Shown here: one piece after another, positions 17,546-25,941 of the stretch
Layout: every line of letters starts with the position of its first letter
Numbering within the stretch: position 1 is the first letter of the stretch
Assembly (NCBI GenBank): GCA_963732415.1
Contig: CAVSZK010000008.1
Location: forward strand, 62,001-126,000
Source: RPQJ01 sp963732415
GTDB lineage: Bacteria; Pseudomonadota; Gammaproteobacteria; Steroidobacterales; Steroidobacteraceae
Direction of reading: 5' to 3'
Length of the DNA stretch: 64,000 nucleotides
Position numbers and translations under genes: made by a program
The notes under the pieces: model-generated
Told to the model about the DNA's origin: nothing
Database searches by the model: none
What the model saw: only the letters and a program-made list of their open reading frames with translations

Positions 17546-18187
17546 TCAGGCGTTCTCGACTACGACGGCCTCGATGATGTTTGCCACGTCCTGGCACTTG
17601 TCGATGGCATTCTCCAGGTATTCGTAGACGTTCTTGTGCTTGATGAGCTGGCGCACGTCCTGCTCCTCGCGGAACAACGTTGAAATACCGGTGCGCATCA
17701 CCGCGTCCGCGTCGCTCTCGAGTCCGTCGATCTCCTGGGAGAGCGCGAGCGCCCGCGGCGCGTTGTCCATCGAATCAAGCAGCGCGACCGCGTCCTTCAC
17801 CTTCCCGCAACAGGTCTCGAGCAGCTGCGCCATCCGCGGCGCCTCGGGCGGCAACGCCTGGATGTCGAACAGGTGCATGGACTCCGCGGCGTCCTGTATC
17901 AGGTCGAGGATGTCGTCCATCCCCGAGATCAGCCTGTGGATTTCGTTGCGATCGAACGGCGTGATGAACGTCGAATGCAGCAACGAGACCGTCTCGAAAG
18001 TCACCTTGTCCGCCGCGCGTTCGACCTCGCCGATGCGCTGGATCAGGGCCGCCCTGCGCTCGAGGTCCGCATAGTCGCGAACCAGTTCGGCGATGGCATG
18101 GCCGCCCTGGACGATCATTTCGGCGTGGCGGTTGAAAAGGGCGAAGAACCGCGCTTCGCGCGGCATCAAGGCGGAAAGGAATCGCAT
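17546..18187 (-). CDS. DUF47 family PhoU-like phosphate transport accessory protein
   Basis: A 213-residue helical protein that starts MRFLSALMPREARFFALFNRH, the standard start of the DUF47/YkaA family. Later features are the metal-coordinating E/DxxxD patterns of PhoU folds (ISGMDDILDLIQDAAE). The gene almost always lies directly upstream of a PiT transporter, as it does here with 2 bp spacing. The partner role in phosphate uptake is inferred from that linkage. It is divergent from uvrA with 104 bp between starts. Confidence 0.92.
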   Translation of the reverse strand: MRFLSALMPREARFFALFNRHAEMIVQGGHAIAELVRDYADLERRAALIQRIGEVERAADKVTFETVSLLHSTFITPFDRNEIHRLISGMDDILDLIQDAAESMHLFDIQALPPEAPRMAQLLETCCGKVKDAVALLDSMDNAPRALALSQEIDGLESDADAVMRTGISTLFREEQDVRQLIKHKNVYEYLENAIDKCQDVANIIEAVVVENA

Positions 18188-18227
18188 TGCGGCGTCCGTT
18201 CGAATTGTTGTAGGGGCGAGTATCGGT

Positions 18228-18241
18228 GATCCGCGCGGATC
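18228..18241. promoter_or_regulatory. Perfect 14-bp palindrome in divergent promoter region
   Basis: GATCCGCGCGGATC is a perfect palindrome placed between the divergent DUF47 and uvrA start codons. It could be an operator. It does not look like a canonical LexA box (CTG-N10-CAG), so SOS control of uvrA is not supported by it. A chance palindrome in GC-rich DNA is also possible. Confidence 0.3.
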
Positions 18242-18291
18242 ATGGTAGCGTGGACTGCCCCACCCCCGGCCCCTGGGGAGGACGGCAGGAA

Positions 18292-21200
18292 ATGTCCCGC
18301 ACAAACGATTTCATACGCATCCGTGGCGCGCGGCAGAACAACCTGCGCGCGCTCGACCTCGACATTCCGCTCGGCGAACTCGTCGTGGTGACGGGCGTGT
18401 CCGGTTCGGGCAAGTCGTCGCTGGTGTTCGACACCGTGTACGCGGAAGGCCAGCGCCGCTACGTGGAAACGTTCTCGCCATACGCACGCCAGTTCCTCGA
18501 CCGCATGGACCGGCCGCAGGTGGACCGCGTCGAGGGCATACCGCCCGCCATCGCCATCGACCAGACAAACCCGGTGCGGACCTCGCGCTCTACCGTCGGG
18601 ACGATGACGGAACTAAATGATCACCTGAAGCTGCTGTACGCGCGTGCCGCAAGGCTCCACTGCCGGGGCTGCGGCAGGCCCGTGCATCGCGACACACCCG
18701 AAAGCGTCGTGCACGATCTCGAGACGCGCGCACTCGGGCCGGACGATCCGCGCCTGCTGGTGACCTTTCCGGTCGCGGTACCGCAGAACTTCGACGAGGC
18801 AGAGGTCCTGAAGCTGCTCGAGCAGCAGGGCTACACGCGTATTCATTCGCGCGAGGGCCGGATACTCGAGGTGGTGCAGGACCGGTTCCGCGCTGCGACA
18901 GCCGGGCGCAGTCGCATGCTCGAGGCGGTCGAGGCGGCCATGCGAGTCGGCCGCGGAAGGGTTTCCCTGCAGGTGGAGGGGGGCGGGGGCATGGAAGGGG
19001 ACATTCTCCTTTTCGATTCGTCGAAAAGGAGAATGTCCCCGGTCCGCCCTGTCCGCCGTTATTCCGCGGACCTGCACTGCGCCGACTGTGACATCCATTA
19101 CCGCGAGCCGACGCCGAGCCTGTTTTCGTTCAATTCACCGCTGGGCGCCTGCGAGACCTGCCGCGGCTTCGGCCGGGTGATCGGCGTCGACTGGGGCCTC
19201 GTCGTGCCCGACGCGAGCCGCACGCTGCGCGGCGGCGCCGTGAAGCCCTGGCAGACAGAGTCGTACAAGGAGTGCCAGGACGACCTGGTGCGGTTCGCGC
19301 GCAAGCGCGGCGTGCCGCTCGACACGCCCTGGCGTGAGCTTTCCGAGGAGCAGCGGCACTGGGTAATCGACGGCGAGGGACCGTGGGAGAAGAAGGTCTG
19401 GTACGGGGCGCGGCGATTCTTCGCCTGGCTCGAGGGCCGGAGCTACAAGATGCACATCCGTGTGCTGCTGTCGAAGTACCGCAGCTACACACCATGCTCC
19501 GATTGCGGCGGTGCGCGACTCAAGCCCGAGGCGCTGCTGTGGCGGCTCGGGAGTCCGGCCGGTACGGAGCCGGGGCCCGGCATTCACGACCTGATGCTGT
19601 TGCCGATCGAGCGCGTGAGGGATTTCTTCGCAGCGCTGGTGCTGCCGGCCCCACTGGATGACGCTACTGACCTGCTGACGGGCGAAATCCGCTCGAGGCT
19701 CGACTTCCTGGTGCGCGTCGGTCTCGGCTACCTGACGCTGGATCGCCAGTCACGCACGCTGTCCGGTGGTGAGGTTCAACGCATCAACCTGACCACCGCA
19801 CTCGGCACTTCGCTGGTGAATACGCTGTTCGTGCTCGACGAGCCGTCCATTGGCCTGCATCCGCGCGACATGCGCAGGGTCGTGGAGGTGATGCAGCGCC
19901 TGCGCGACAATGGAAACTCGCTGCTGGTCGTCGAACACGACCCGCAGATCATGCTGGCAGCCGACCGCGTGATCGACATGGGGCCCGGGCCAGGCGAACG
20001 CGGCGGCGGCATCGTCTTCAATGGAACGCCGGGCGAGTTGATGCGCCACTCCGGCACGCTGACGGCAGAATACCTGTCGGGACGCCGGGATGCCTCGGTC
20101 GCGTCCGGCAGAAGAGGGCCGCCACGCGAGCCCGATGCGCGCCTGTTGCTGACGGGCGCCAGCGAGCACAACCTGCGGGATCTCGATGTCGAGATTCCGC
20201 TGGGACGCCTGGTGTGCGTGACCGGTGTGTCCGGTTCCGGCAAGTCCACGCTGGTGCAGGACGTGTTGTTGCCGGCGCTGCTGCGCGCGAAGGGCAAGCC
20301 GACCGAGGCGCCGGGTGCGCTTCGCTCGCTCAGCGGCGCCGAGCACGTCGATGAAGTCGTGATGGTGGACCAGGCCGCGATCGGCCGCACGACCCGCTCC
20401 AATCCAGCCAGCTACGTCGGCGCCTTCGACGCGATCCGACAACGGTTCACCGCGGAGCCGGTGGCGATCGAGCGTGGCTACACGCCCGGTACCTTCAGCT
20501 TCAATTCGGGCACCGGCCGTTGTCCGACCTGTTCCGGCAGCGGCTTCGAGCACGTGGAGATGCAGTTCCTCTCTGACGTGTACCTGCGTTGCCCGGACTG
20601 CAACGGGCGCCGCTACCGTGCCGAAACGCTGGAAGTGAAGCTGTCGCGCGGGCCGGGTCCGGCGCGCAGCATCGCGGACGTACTCGACATGACGGTCTCC
20701 GAAGCGCTCGCCTTCTTCGACGGCGACCGCGACATTGCGGCCGCGCTGGAGCCGCTGGTCGCAGTCGGCCTCGACTACCTGAAGCTCGGCCAGCCGGTGC
20801 CGACGCTGTCCGGCGGCGAGGCGCAGCGCCTGAAGCTTGCCAGCCACCTGGCGAAACAAGGGGACATTCTCCTTTCTCCAGCGGAGCCCGGTGGCGGCGC
20901 CGGCGCGAAAATAGGTGCCAGGCACCGAATTAATGATGCGGGCAAGGTCCCGAGGAAGCCCGCGTCGAAGCGGGGAAAAGGAGAATGTCCCCTTCCCCGG
21001 GGGTCGTTGTTCCTGTTCGACGAACCGACAACCGGCCTGCATTTTGATGACGTCGCCAGGCTGCTTGGTGCGTTCCGTCGGCTGCTGGATGCGGGGCATT
21101 CGCTGGTCGTGATCGAGCACAATCTCGACGTGATTCGCGCGGCCGACTGGATCATCGACCTCGGGCCGGAGGGCGGCGAAGGCGGCGGCGCGCTGGTTGC

Positions 21201-23991
21201 GGCAGGCGCCCCGGCGGATATTGCCAGCGTCGAGGGTTCGCACACCGGGCGCGCGCTGAGGGAGTTCGACACCGAAAGGCGGCGCGTGCGGCGATCGGCC
21301 ATCCCGACGGCGAAGAAGACCCGGCCAGGGCACGCGATCGCCGATGCGGCACGTGACTCGATCGTCGTGCACCGGGCCCGCGAACACAACCTGCAGGAAG
21401 TCGATGTCGCGATCCCGCGTGCCGGCATGACCGTCGTGACCGGCGTGTCGGGTTCGGGCAAGTCGACGCTCGCTTTCGACATCGTCTTCGCCGAGGGACA
21501 GCGGCGCTACCTCGAGTCGCTGAACGCCTACGCACGCCAGTTCGTGCAACCTGCCGGCCGGCCGGACGTGGATGCCATCTTCGGCATCCCACCGACCGTC
21601 GCGATCGAACAGCGCACCAGCCGCGGTGGCCGCAAGAGCACGGTGGGCACGCTGACTGAAGTGCACCACTTCCTGCGCCTGCTTTACATGAAGATGGGCA
21701 CCCAGCACTGCCCCGACTGCGACCTGCCGATAGAGCCGCAGAGCGTCGACTCGATCGTGGCGATGCTCACCAGCAAGTCGCGGGGCCGGACGATCGAGCT
21801 GCTCGCGCCGCTGGTCGTGGCGCGCAAGGGCTACTACACCGACCTGGCTCGCTGGGCCGCGGCCCGCGGTCACGATCGCCTGCGAGTGGATGGTGAGTAC
21901 CTTCCGACGTCGCCCTGGCCGAGGCTTGAACGATTCCGCGAGCACACCATCGAGCTGCCGCTGGGCGAGGTGGTAGTGAGCGCGAAAAGCGAACGCAGGC
22001 TGAGAGAGGTGCTCGGCCAGGCGCTCGACCTCGGCAAGGGCGTCGTGCATGTACTCGAGGGCCGCCGCGTGCGCGTCCTGTCAACGCGCCGCGCCTGCCC
22101 GGGCTGCAGCCGAAGTTTCGCGGAGCCGGACCCGAGGCTCTTCTCCTACAACTCGAAGCATGGATGGTGCACGAGGTGCTTCGGCACCGGCCTTGCGATC
22201 AAGGGCTTCGACGCCGAGCAAAGCGGCGAGGAACGCTCATGGAACGACTGGCTCGACGACGACGCGAAAACCTGCGAGAGCTGCGCGGGCCACAGGCTCA
22301 ATCCAGAGGCGCTGGCCGTCAGGTTCCGTGGCCGTTCCATCGCGGAAGTGTCGGCGCTTCCGGTCGACGCGGCAGCGGCGTTCTTCTCGAACCTGGTGCT
22401 GTCGGTGCGCGAGCGCGGCATCGGCCGCGACCTGCTCGCCGAGATCGGCTCGCGCCTCGGCTTCATGCACGACGTGGGTCTCGGCTACATCTCGCTCGAA
22501 CGTTCGGCGCCGACACTCTCGGGCGGCGAAGCGCAGCGGATCAGGCTCGCGGCGCAGCTGGGCTCGAACCTGCGCGGCGTGTGCTACGTGCTGGACGAGC
22601 CAACGATCGGCCTTCACCCGCGCGACAATGACGTGCTGCTTGATACCCTGCAGCGACTCGGGCGCAACGGCAATACGCTGCTGGTGGTCGAGCACGACGA
22701 GGATACGATCCGCCGCGCCGACCACGTTATCGACCTTGGGCCGGGTGCCGGAACCCGTGGCGGTCGCGTCGTCGGACAGGGTACGGTCGCGGACCTCATC
22801 GCAGCGCCGGAGTCGCTCACCGGAAAATTCCTGGCCTCGCCGCTGGCCCATCCGATTGTGCCACGCAGGCCGGTGAAAGCCGCGGATCCCTCCCTGCTGA
22901 TAAAAGGGGCGTCGCTGCACAACCTGCGTCGCGTGAATGCGCGCGTGCCGCTCGGTCGCCTCACGGTCGTGACGGGCGTGTCGGGATCGGGAAAATCCAC
23001 GCTGGCGCGCGACGTCCTCTACGAGAACCTCAGGAAGCGCACCGGCGCCGGGCGGCGTCGCGGCGGGCGGCAGGACTGGATCGGCTGCAGCGGAATCGTC
23101 GGGATCGAGCAGGTCACGCGTGTGCTCGAGGTGGACCAGACTCCGATCGGGCGCACCCCGCGATCCTGTCCGGCGACCTACGTCGGTTTCTGGGATGACG
23201 TCCGCCGTCTGTACGCCGGCACGAGCGAGGCGCGGGTGCGCGGCTACGGGCCGTCGCGGTTCTCATTCAATGCCGCGGGCGGGCGCTGCGATGCCTGCGA
23301 AGGACAGGGCGTGCAGACCATCGAGATGAGTTTTCTTCCGGATGTGAAGGTGCCGTGCGATGTATGCGGCGGCCGGCGGTTCAACGCCGAGACGCTGACG
23401 GTGATGCACCGTGGCAGGAGCATCGGCGACGTTCTGGCGATGAGCGTGGATGACGCCGTGGAGTTCTTCGCTGCCCACCGACGCATTCACGCCTCGCTGC
23501 GGTTGCTGCAGGACGTCGGGCTCGGCTACCTGACGCTCGGGCAACCGAGCCCGACCTTGTCGGGCGGCGAGGCGCAGCGCATCAAGCTGGTCACCGAGCT
23601 TGCTCGGCTGCGCGCGGCTGACCGCACTCTGTACGTGCTCGACGAGCCCACCGTCGGGCTGCACATGGCCGACGTCGAGAAGCTGCTCGGCGTGCTGCAC
23701 AGGCTGGTAGGCGCCGGCAATACCGCGGTAGTCATCGAGCACAATCTCGACGTGATCGCGGAGGCGGACTGGATAATCGACCTGGGCCCCGAGGGCGGGT
23801 CGGGCGGCGGACGTGTCATCGCGCAGGGTCCGCCCGAGCACGTGGCGCGCGCGACGGGCAAATCACACACGGCGAAGTTCCTGGCGCCGTTCCTCGTCGA
23901 GCGGTCCAGTGCGGTCGGCGCCACCCACGGTGTCCCGGCTGAGCGGGCGGTTCGCAAGCCGGGCGCCAGGTCCCGGCGCGCAAAGTCCTGA
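18292..23991 (+). CDS. uvrA: Double-length excinuclease UvrA (tandem fusion) with two in-frame repeat insertions
   Basis: A 1899-residue protein, about twice the usual ~940. It holds four ABC ATPase modules. Walker A (GVSGSGKS) starts at residues 35, 645, 1051 and 1562; LSGGE signatures at 490, 839, 1409 and 1756; Walker B aspartates at 516, 910, 1435 and 1784. Each half carries its zinc-finger cysteines (CADC/CETC and CPTC/CPDC in half one; CPGC/CTRC and CDAC/CDVC in half two). UvrA finds DNA lesions and loads UvrB; in this protein a functional dimer could form within one chain. The start at ATG 18292 has GCAGGA upstream. Two repeats sit in frame at ~236-250 and ~857-901. The second lengthens the signature-to-Walker-B spacing of module two from ~26 to 71 residues. 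Confidence 0.95.
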   Translation: MSRTNDFIRIRGARQNNLRALDLDIPLGELVVVTGVSGSGKSSLVFDTVYAEGQRRYVETFSPYARQFLDRMDRPQVDRVEGIPPAIAIDQTNPVRTSRSTVGTMTELNDHLKLLYARAARLHCRGCGRPVHRDTPESVVHDLETRALGPDDPRLLVTFPVAVPQNFDEAEVLKLLEQQGYTRIHSREGRILEVVQDRFRAATAGRSRMLEAVEAAMRVGRGRVSLQVEGGGGMEGDILLFDSSKRRMSPVRPVRRYSADLHCADCDIHYREPTPSLFSFNSPLGACETCRGFGRVIGVDWGLVVPDASRTLRGGAVKPWQTESYKECQDDLVRFARKRGVPLDTPWRELSEEQRHWVIDGEGPWEKKVWYGARRFFAWLEGRSYKMHIRVLLSKYRSYTPCSDCGGARLKPEALLWRLGSPAGTEPGPGIHDLMLLPIERVRDFFAALVLPAPLDDATDLLTGEIRSRLDFLVRVGLGYLTLDRQSRTLSGGEVQRINLTTALGTSLVNTLFVLDEPSIGLHPRDMRRVVEVMQRLRDNGNSLLVVEHDPQIMLAADRVIDMGPGPGERGGGIVFNGTPGELMRHSGTLTAEYLSGRRDASVASGRRGPPREPDARLLLTGASEHNLRDLDVEIPLGRLVCVTGVSGSGKSTLVQDVLLPALLRAKGKPTEAPGALRSLSGAEHVDEVVMVDQAAIGRTTRSNPASYVGAFDAIRQRFTAEPVAIERGYTPGTFSFNSGTGRCPTCSGSGFEHVEMQFLSDVYLRCPDCNGRRYRAETLEVKLSRGPGPARSIADVLDMTVSEALAFFDGDRDIAAALEPLVAVGLDYLKLGQPVPTLSGGEAQRLKLASHLAKQGDILLSPAEPGGGAGAKIGARHRINDAGKVPRKPASKRGKGECPLPRGSLFLFDEPTTGLHFDDVARLLGAFRRLLDAGHSLVVIEHNLDVIRAADWIIDLGPEGGEGGGALVAAGAPADIASVEGSHTGRALREFDTERRRVRRSAIPTAKKTRPGHAIADAARDSIVVHRAREHNLQEVDVAIPRAGMTVVTGVSGSGKSTLAFDIVFAEGQRRYLESLNAYARQFVQPAGRPDVDAIFGIPPTVAIEQRTSRGGRKSTVGTLTEVHHFLRLLYMKMGTQHCPDCDLPIEPQSVDSIVAMLTSKSRGRTIELLAPLVVARKGYYTDLARWAAARGHDRLRVDGEYLPTSPWPRLERFREHTIELPLGEVVVSAKSERRLREVLGQALDLGKGVVHVLEGRRVRVLSTRRACPGCSRSFAEPDPRLFSYNSKHGWCTRCFGTGLAIKGFDAEQSGEERSWNDWLDDDAKTCESCAGHRLNPEALAVRFRGRSIAEVSALPVDAAAAFFSNLVLSVRERGIGRDLLAEIGSRLGFMHDVGLGYISLERSAPTLSGGEAQRIRLAAQLGSNLRGVCYVLDEPTIGLHPRDNDVLLDTLQRLGRNGNTLLVVEHDEDTIRRADHVIDLGPGAGTRGGRVVGQGTVADLIAAPESLTGKFLASPLAHPIVPRRPVKAADPSLLIKGASLHNLRRVNARVPLGRLTVVTGVSGSGKSTLARDVLYENLRKRTGAGRRRGGRQDWIGCSGIVGIEQVTRVLEVDQTPIGRTPRSCPATYVGFWDDVRRLYAGTSEARVRGYGPSRFSFNAAGGRCDACEGQGVQTIEMSFLPDVKVPCDVCGGRRFNAETLTVMHRGRSIGDVLAMSVDDAVEFFAAHRRIHASLRLLQDVGLGYLTLGQPSPTLSGGEAQRIKLVTELARLRAADRTLYVLDEPTVGLHMADVEKLLGVLHRLVGAGNTAVVIEHNLDVIAEADWIIDLGPEGGSGGGRVIAQGPPEHVARATGKSHTAKFLAPFLVERSSAVGATHGVPAERAVRKPGARSRRAKS
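18997..19040. repeat. GGGGACATTC-type palindromic repeat inside uvrA (copy 1)
   Basis: Two perfect 20-bp arms (18997-19016 and 19021-19040) separated by a 4-nt loop, TTCG. The left arm starts GGGGACATTCTCCTTTT. It is read in frame by uvrA as GDILLFDSSKRRMSP and lies between GRVSLQVE and the first zinc-finger cysteine pair. Confidence 0.9.
20860..20992. repeat. Composite palindromic element inside uvrA (copy 2)
   Basis: The left arm GGGGACATTCTCCTTT (20860-20875) and right arm AAAAGGAGAATGTCCCC (20976-20992) flank ~100 bp. That interior holds a copy of the GGTGCCAGGCACC repeat at 20908-20933. The whole stretch is translated in frame between HLAK and SLFLFDEPTTG of ABC module two. A second repeat family has apparently landed inside the first. 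Confidence 0.88.
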
Positions 23992-23997
23992 GCCGGC

Positions 23998-24690
23998 GTG
24001 CGCGAAGTAACTGCGCTGATCTTCGACCTCGACGACACGCTGTGGGACGTGGGATCAGTGATCGTGCGTGCCGAGCAGGCAATGGTGCAATTCCTGGCCG
24101 AGCGCTACCCGCGGGTGCTCGAAATGCATACGCTCGAGTCCATGCGCGACTTGCGCGCCCGAATGGCGCTCGAGCATCCGGCCATGCGCCATGATTTCAC
24201 GTGGCTGCGGACGCAAGCGTTGCTGGTCCACGCGCGCGAAGCGGGCTACCCGGACTCGATGGCAAGTGAAGCCTTCGAAGTCTTCTACCGGGTCCGCAAC
24301 CAGGTCGTGCCGTACGATGACGTGCTGCCGGCACTCGGGTGGCTTTCGGCCCGCTACCGCATGTTCGTTATCAGCAACGGCAATGCGGACCTGCGCGTGA
24401 TCGGCCTCGCGCACTACTTCGAGCGCAGCCTTGCGGCGCGCGACGCCGGCATGCTGAAGCCGGATCCGCGTATCTTTGCGATGATGCTGGATGCTGCGGG
24501 AGTTCCGGCCGCGGCGGCCCTGTACGTCGGCGATGACCCACGCTCCGACGTAGAGGGCGCGCGGCGCGCCGGCATCCGGCCCGTGTGGGTAAATCGACGC
24601 GGCGCTGAGTGGCCGGGCGACCTGTCGCGACCCGAACACGCCGTCAGTTCGCTTTCGGAGCTCGTGATCCTGCTAGGCGGCGGAGGCTGA
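23998..24690 (+). CDS. HAD family hydrolase (subfamily IA)
   Basis: A 230-residue phosphatase-like protein starting at GTG, 6 bp after uvrA ends, so co-transcription with uvrA is likely. All four HAD motifs are visible: FDLDDTLWD (motif I, nucleophile Asp), VISNGNAD (II), AGMLKPDPRIF (III, Lys) and YVGDDPRSDVEGARRAG (IV). The cap domain is helical between motifs I and II. This layout fits YjjG-like and related small-molecule phosphatases. The substrate is unknown. A link to DNA repair is only suggested by position. Confidence 0.88.
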   Translation: MREVTALIFDLDDTLWDVGSVIVRAEQAMVQFLAERYPRVLEMHTLESMRDLRARMALEHPAMRHDFTWLRTQALLVHAREAGYPDSMASEAFEVFYRVRNQVVPYDDVLPALGWLSARYRMFVISNGNADLRVIGLAHYFERSLAARDAGMLKPDPRIFAMMLDAAGVPAAAALYVGDDPRSDVEGARRAGIRPVWVNRRGAEWPGDLSRPEHAVSSLSELVILLGGGG

Positions 24691-24762
24691 GGGCCGGATC
24701 CGGAATCGGCCGTAGCGAGCGGAACGTGTGAGGCGTCGGTGCGAACGCCAGGCCGGGTTCGC

Positions 24763-25155
24763 CTACTCGTCGTCCGACCTTTGCGCCATCCTCTTGCGGA
24801 GCTCGATCCACTTCGACAGCTCCTGCAGGTTCTTCTTCTTCTTCCAGGTCTGCTTGCCGAGCGGGCCGCTGTTGTATGGGTTGTATCCGGCCTTCAGGCC
24901 CTTCGGGTTCACTGCCCGCGGTTCGTCGGCGGCGCCCTGGTCCTCGAGAACGTCCAGCCTCGGGTCCACCAGCACGCGGATCCGTTCCGCAGTGCCGACC
25001 GGGTCATCGGCCTGGAGTTCGCCCGAGTCACGCCACTCCCAGGTCATGTTGCCACGGTCGTCCATGCCGACCTTGCCGGGAGCAGAGTCAGCGGCGTCAG
25101 CCGTCTCGCTCTCCGGGCTCAGGTGTGTCGTCTCGTCACCGGGCTTGCCAGCCAT
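24763..25155 (-). CDS. Conserved hypothetical protein
   Basis: A 130-residue soluble protein, acidic at the N-terminus and very basic in the last third. Recognisable segments are MDDRGNMTWEWRD, GYNPYNSGPLGKQTW and WKKKKNLQELSKWIELRKRM. No signal peptide or membrane segment. The composition and the short conserved-looking blocks suggest a real gene, but I know no family function; a nucleic-acid or ribosome contact would be a guess based on the basic tail alone. It lies 74 bp upstream of nudF in the same direction. Confidence 0.6.
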   Translation of the reverse strand: MAGKPGDETTHLSPESETADAADSAPGKVGMDDRGNMTWEWRDSGELQADDPVGTAERIRVLVDPRLDVLEDQGAADEPRAVNPKGLKAGYNPYNSGPLGKQTWKKKKNLQELSKWIELRKRMAQRSDDE

Positions 25156-25229
25156 GGTCGCGCTCCACTGGCGATCGGGTTACCCGGATGATGTTACAGG
25201 CTGGCTGATCGCCAGTAACGCCACACGCG

Positions 25230-25790
25230 TCACGGAACCGGGCCGGAAGCACCGCCCCCGGACGCTGTCTCGCGGCCAAGCGCCGCGCCTGCCCAGAAAA
25301 GGCCGACGAGGCTCTTGCCGTCCCGCAGCCGGCCGCTGCTGGCCATTTCCAGGGCCTCGGCCATCGGCAGCCACCGGACTTCCAGCACCTCGTGCTCTTC
25401 CGGCGCCGCCTGCGCGGGCCGGAGTTCCCGGGCCAGGAAGACATGTATGACTTCGGTAAACACGCCGGGCGAACTGAGGTATTCCCCGAGCTTGTTCCAG
25501 CGCCCGGCCGTGACGCCGGCCTCTTCGGCCAGTTCGCGCCGCGCACAGTCCAGCGGCGGCTCGCCTCCGTCAAGCTTTCCGGCGGGAATTTCGCTGATCC
25601 AGCCGCCCGCGGCATGCCGGAACTGGCGCAGCAAGCAGACGCGTCCCTGGTCGTCCACGGCGACGACCGCGGCGCCGCCCGGGTGATGGGCGATCTCGAG
25701 TTCGGCGACGTGCCCATTTGGCAGCGTTACCGTCTCCAGGTTCAGCGTCAGGACCCTGCCGCGGAACACGTTTCGTACCTTGTCGGTCAT
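25230..25790 (-). CDS. nudF: ADP-ribose pyrophosphatase (Nudix)
   Basis: A 186-residue Nudix hydrolase. The Nudix box is GKLDGGEPPLDCARRELAEEAGV-like, residues ~79-101, with the REL(A)EEAG core. The preceding VCLLRQFRHAAGGWISEIPAG matches NudF, which splits ADP-ribose to AMP and ribose-5-phosphate. The start at ATG 25790 (MTDKVRNVF) is chosen; the open frame extends far upstream, but that part overlaps the aldehyde dehydrogenase gene on the other strand and is not credible. The intergenic gap to the divergent aldehyde dehydrogenase gene is 151 bp. Confidence 0.88.
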   Translation of the reverse strand: MTDKVRNVFRGRVLTLNLETVTLPNGHVAELEIAHHPGGAAVVAVDDQGRVCLLRQFRHAAGGWISEIPAGKLDGGEPPLDCARRELAEEAGVTAGRWNKLGEYLSSPGVFTEVIHVFLARELRPAQAAPEEHEVLEVRWLPMAEALEMASSGRLRDGKSLVGLFWAGAALGRETASGGGASGPVP

Positions 25791-25941
25791 CCGCTTTGCG
25801 TTCCCATGAAGTGCCCGCCAGCGATCATACAAGTCCGGCCCCCGGGTGCTCCGGCCAGGCGGGTTACGAAGGGCACAGGCGGCGCGCGACCTGTGGTAGT
25901 TTTCCTCGTTGAATAGCGCAAAAAATGTACCGGAGCAGCCA

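Noticed and set aside
19750..22050. 766-codon open frame on the minus strand opposite uvrA
   Set aside because: Shadow of the UvrA gene; it passes through ABC motifs in antisense and has no recognisable domain.
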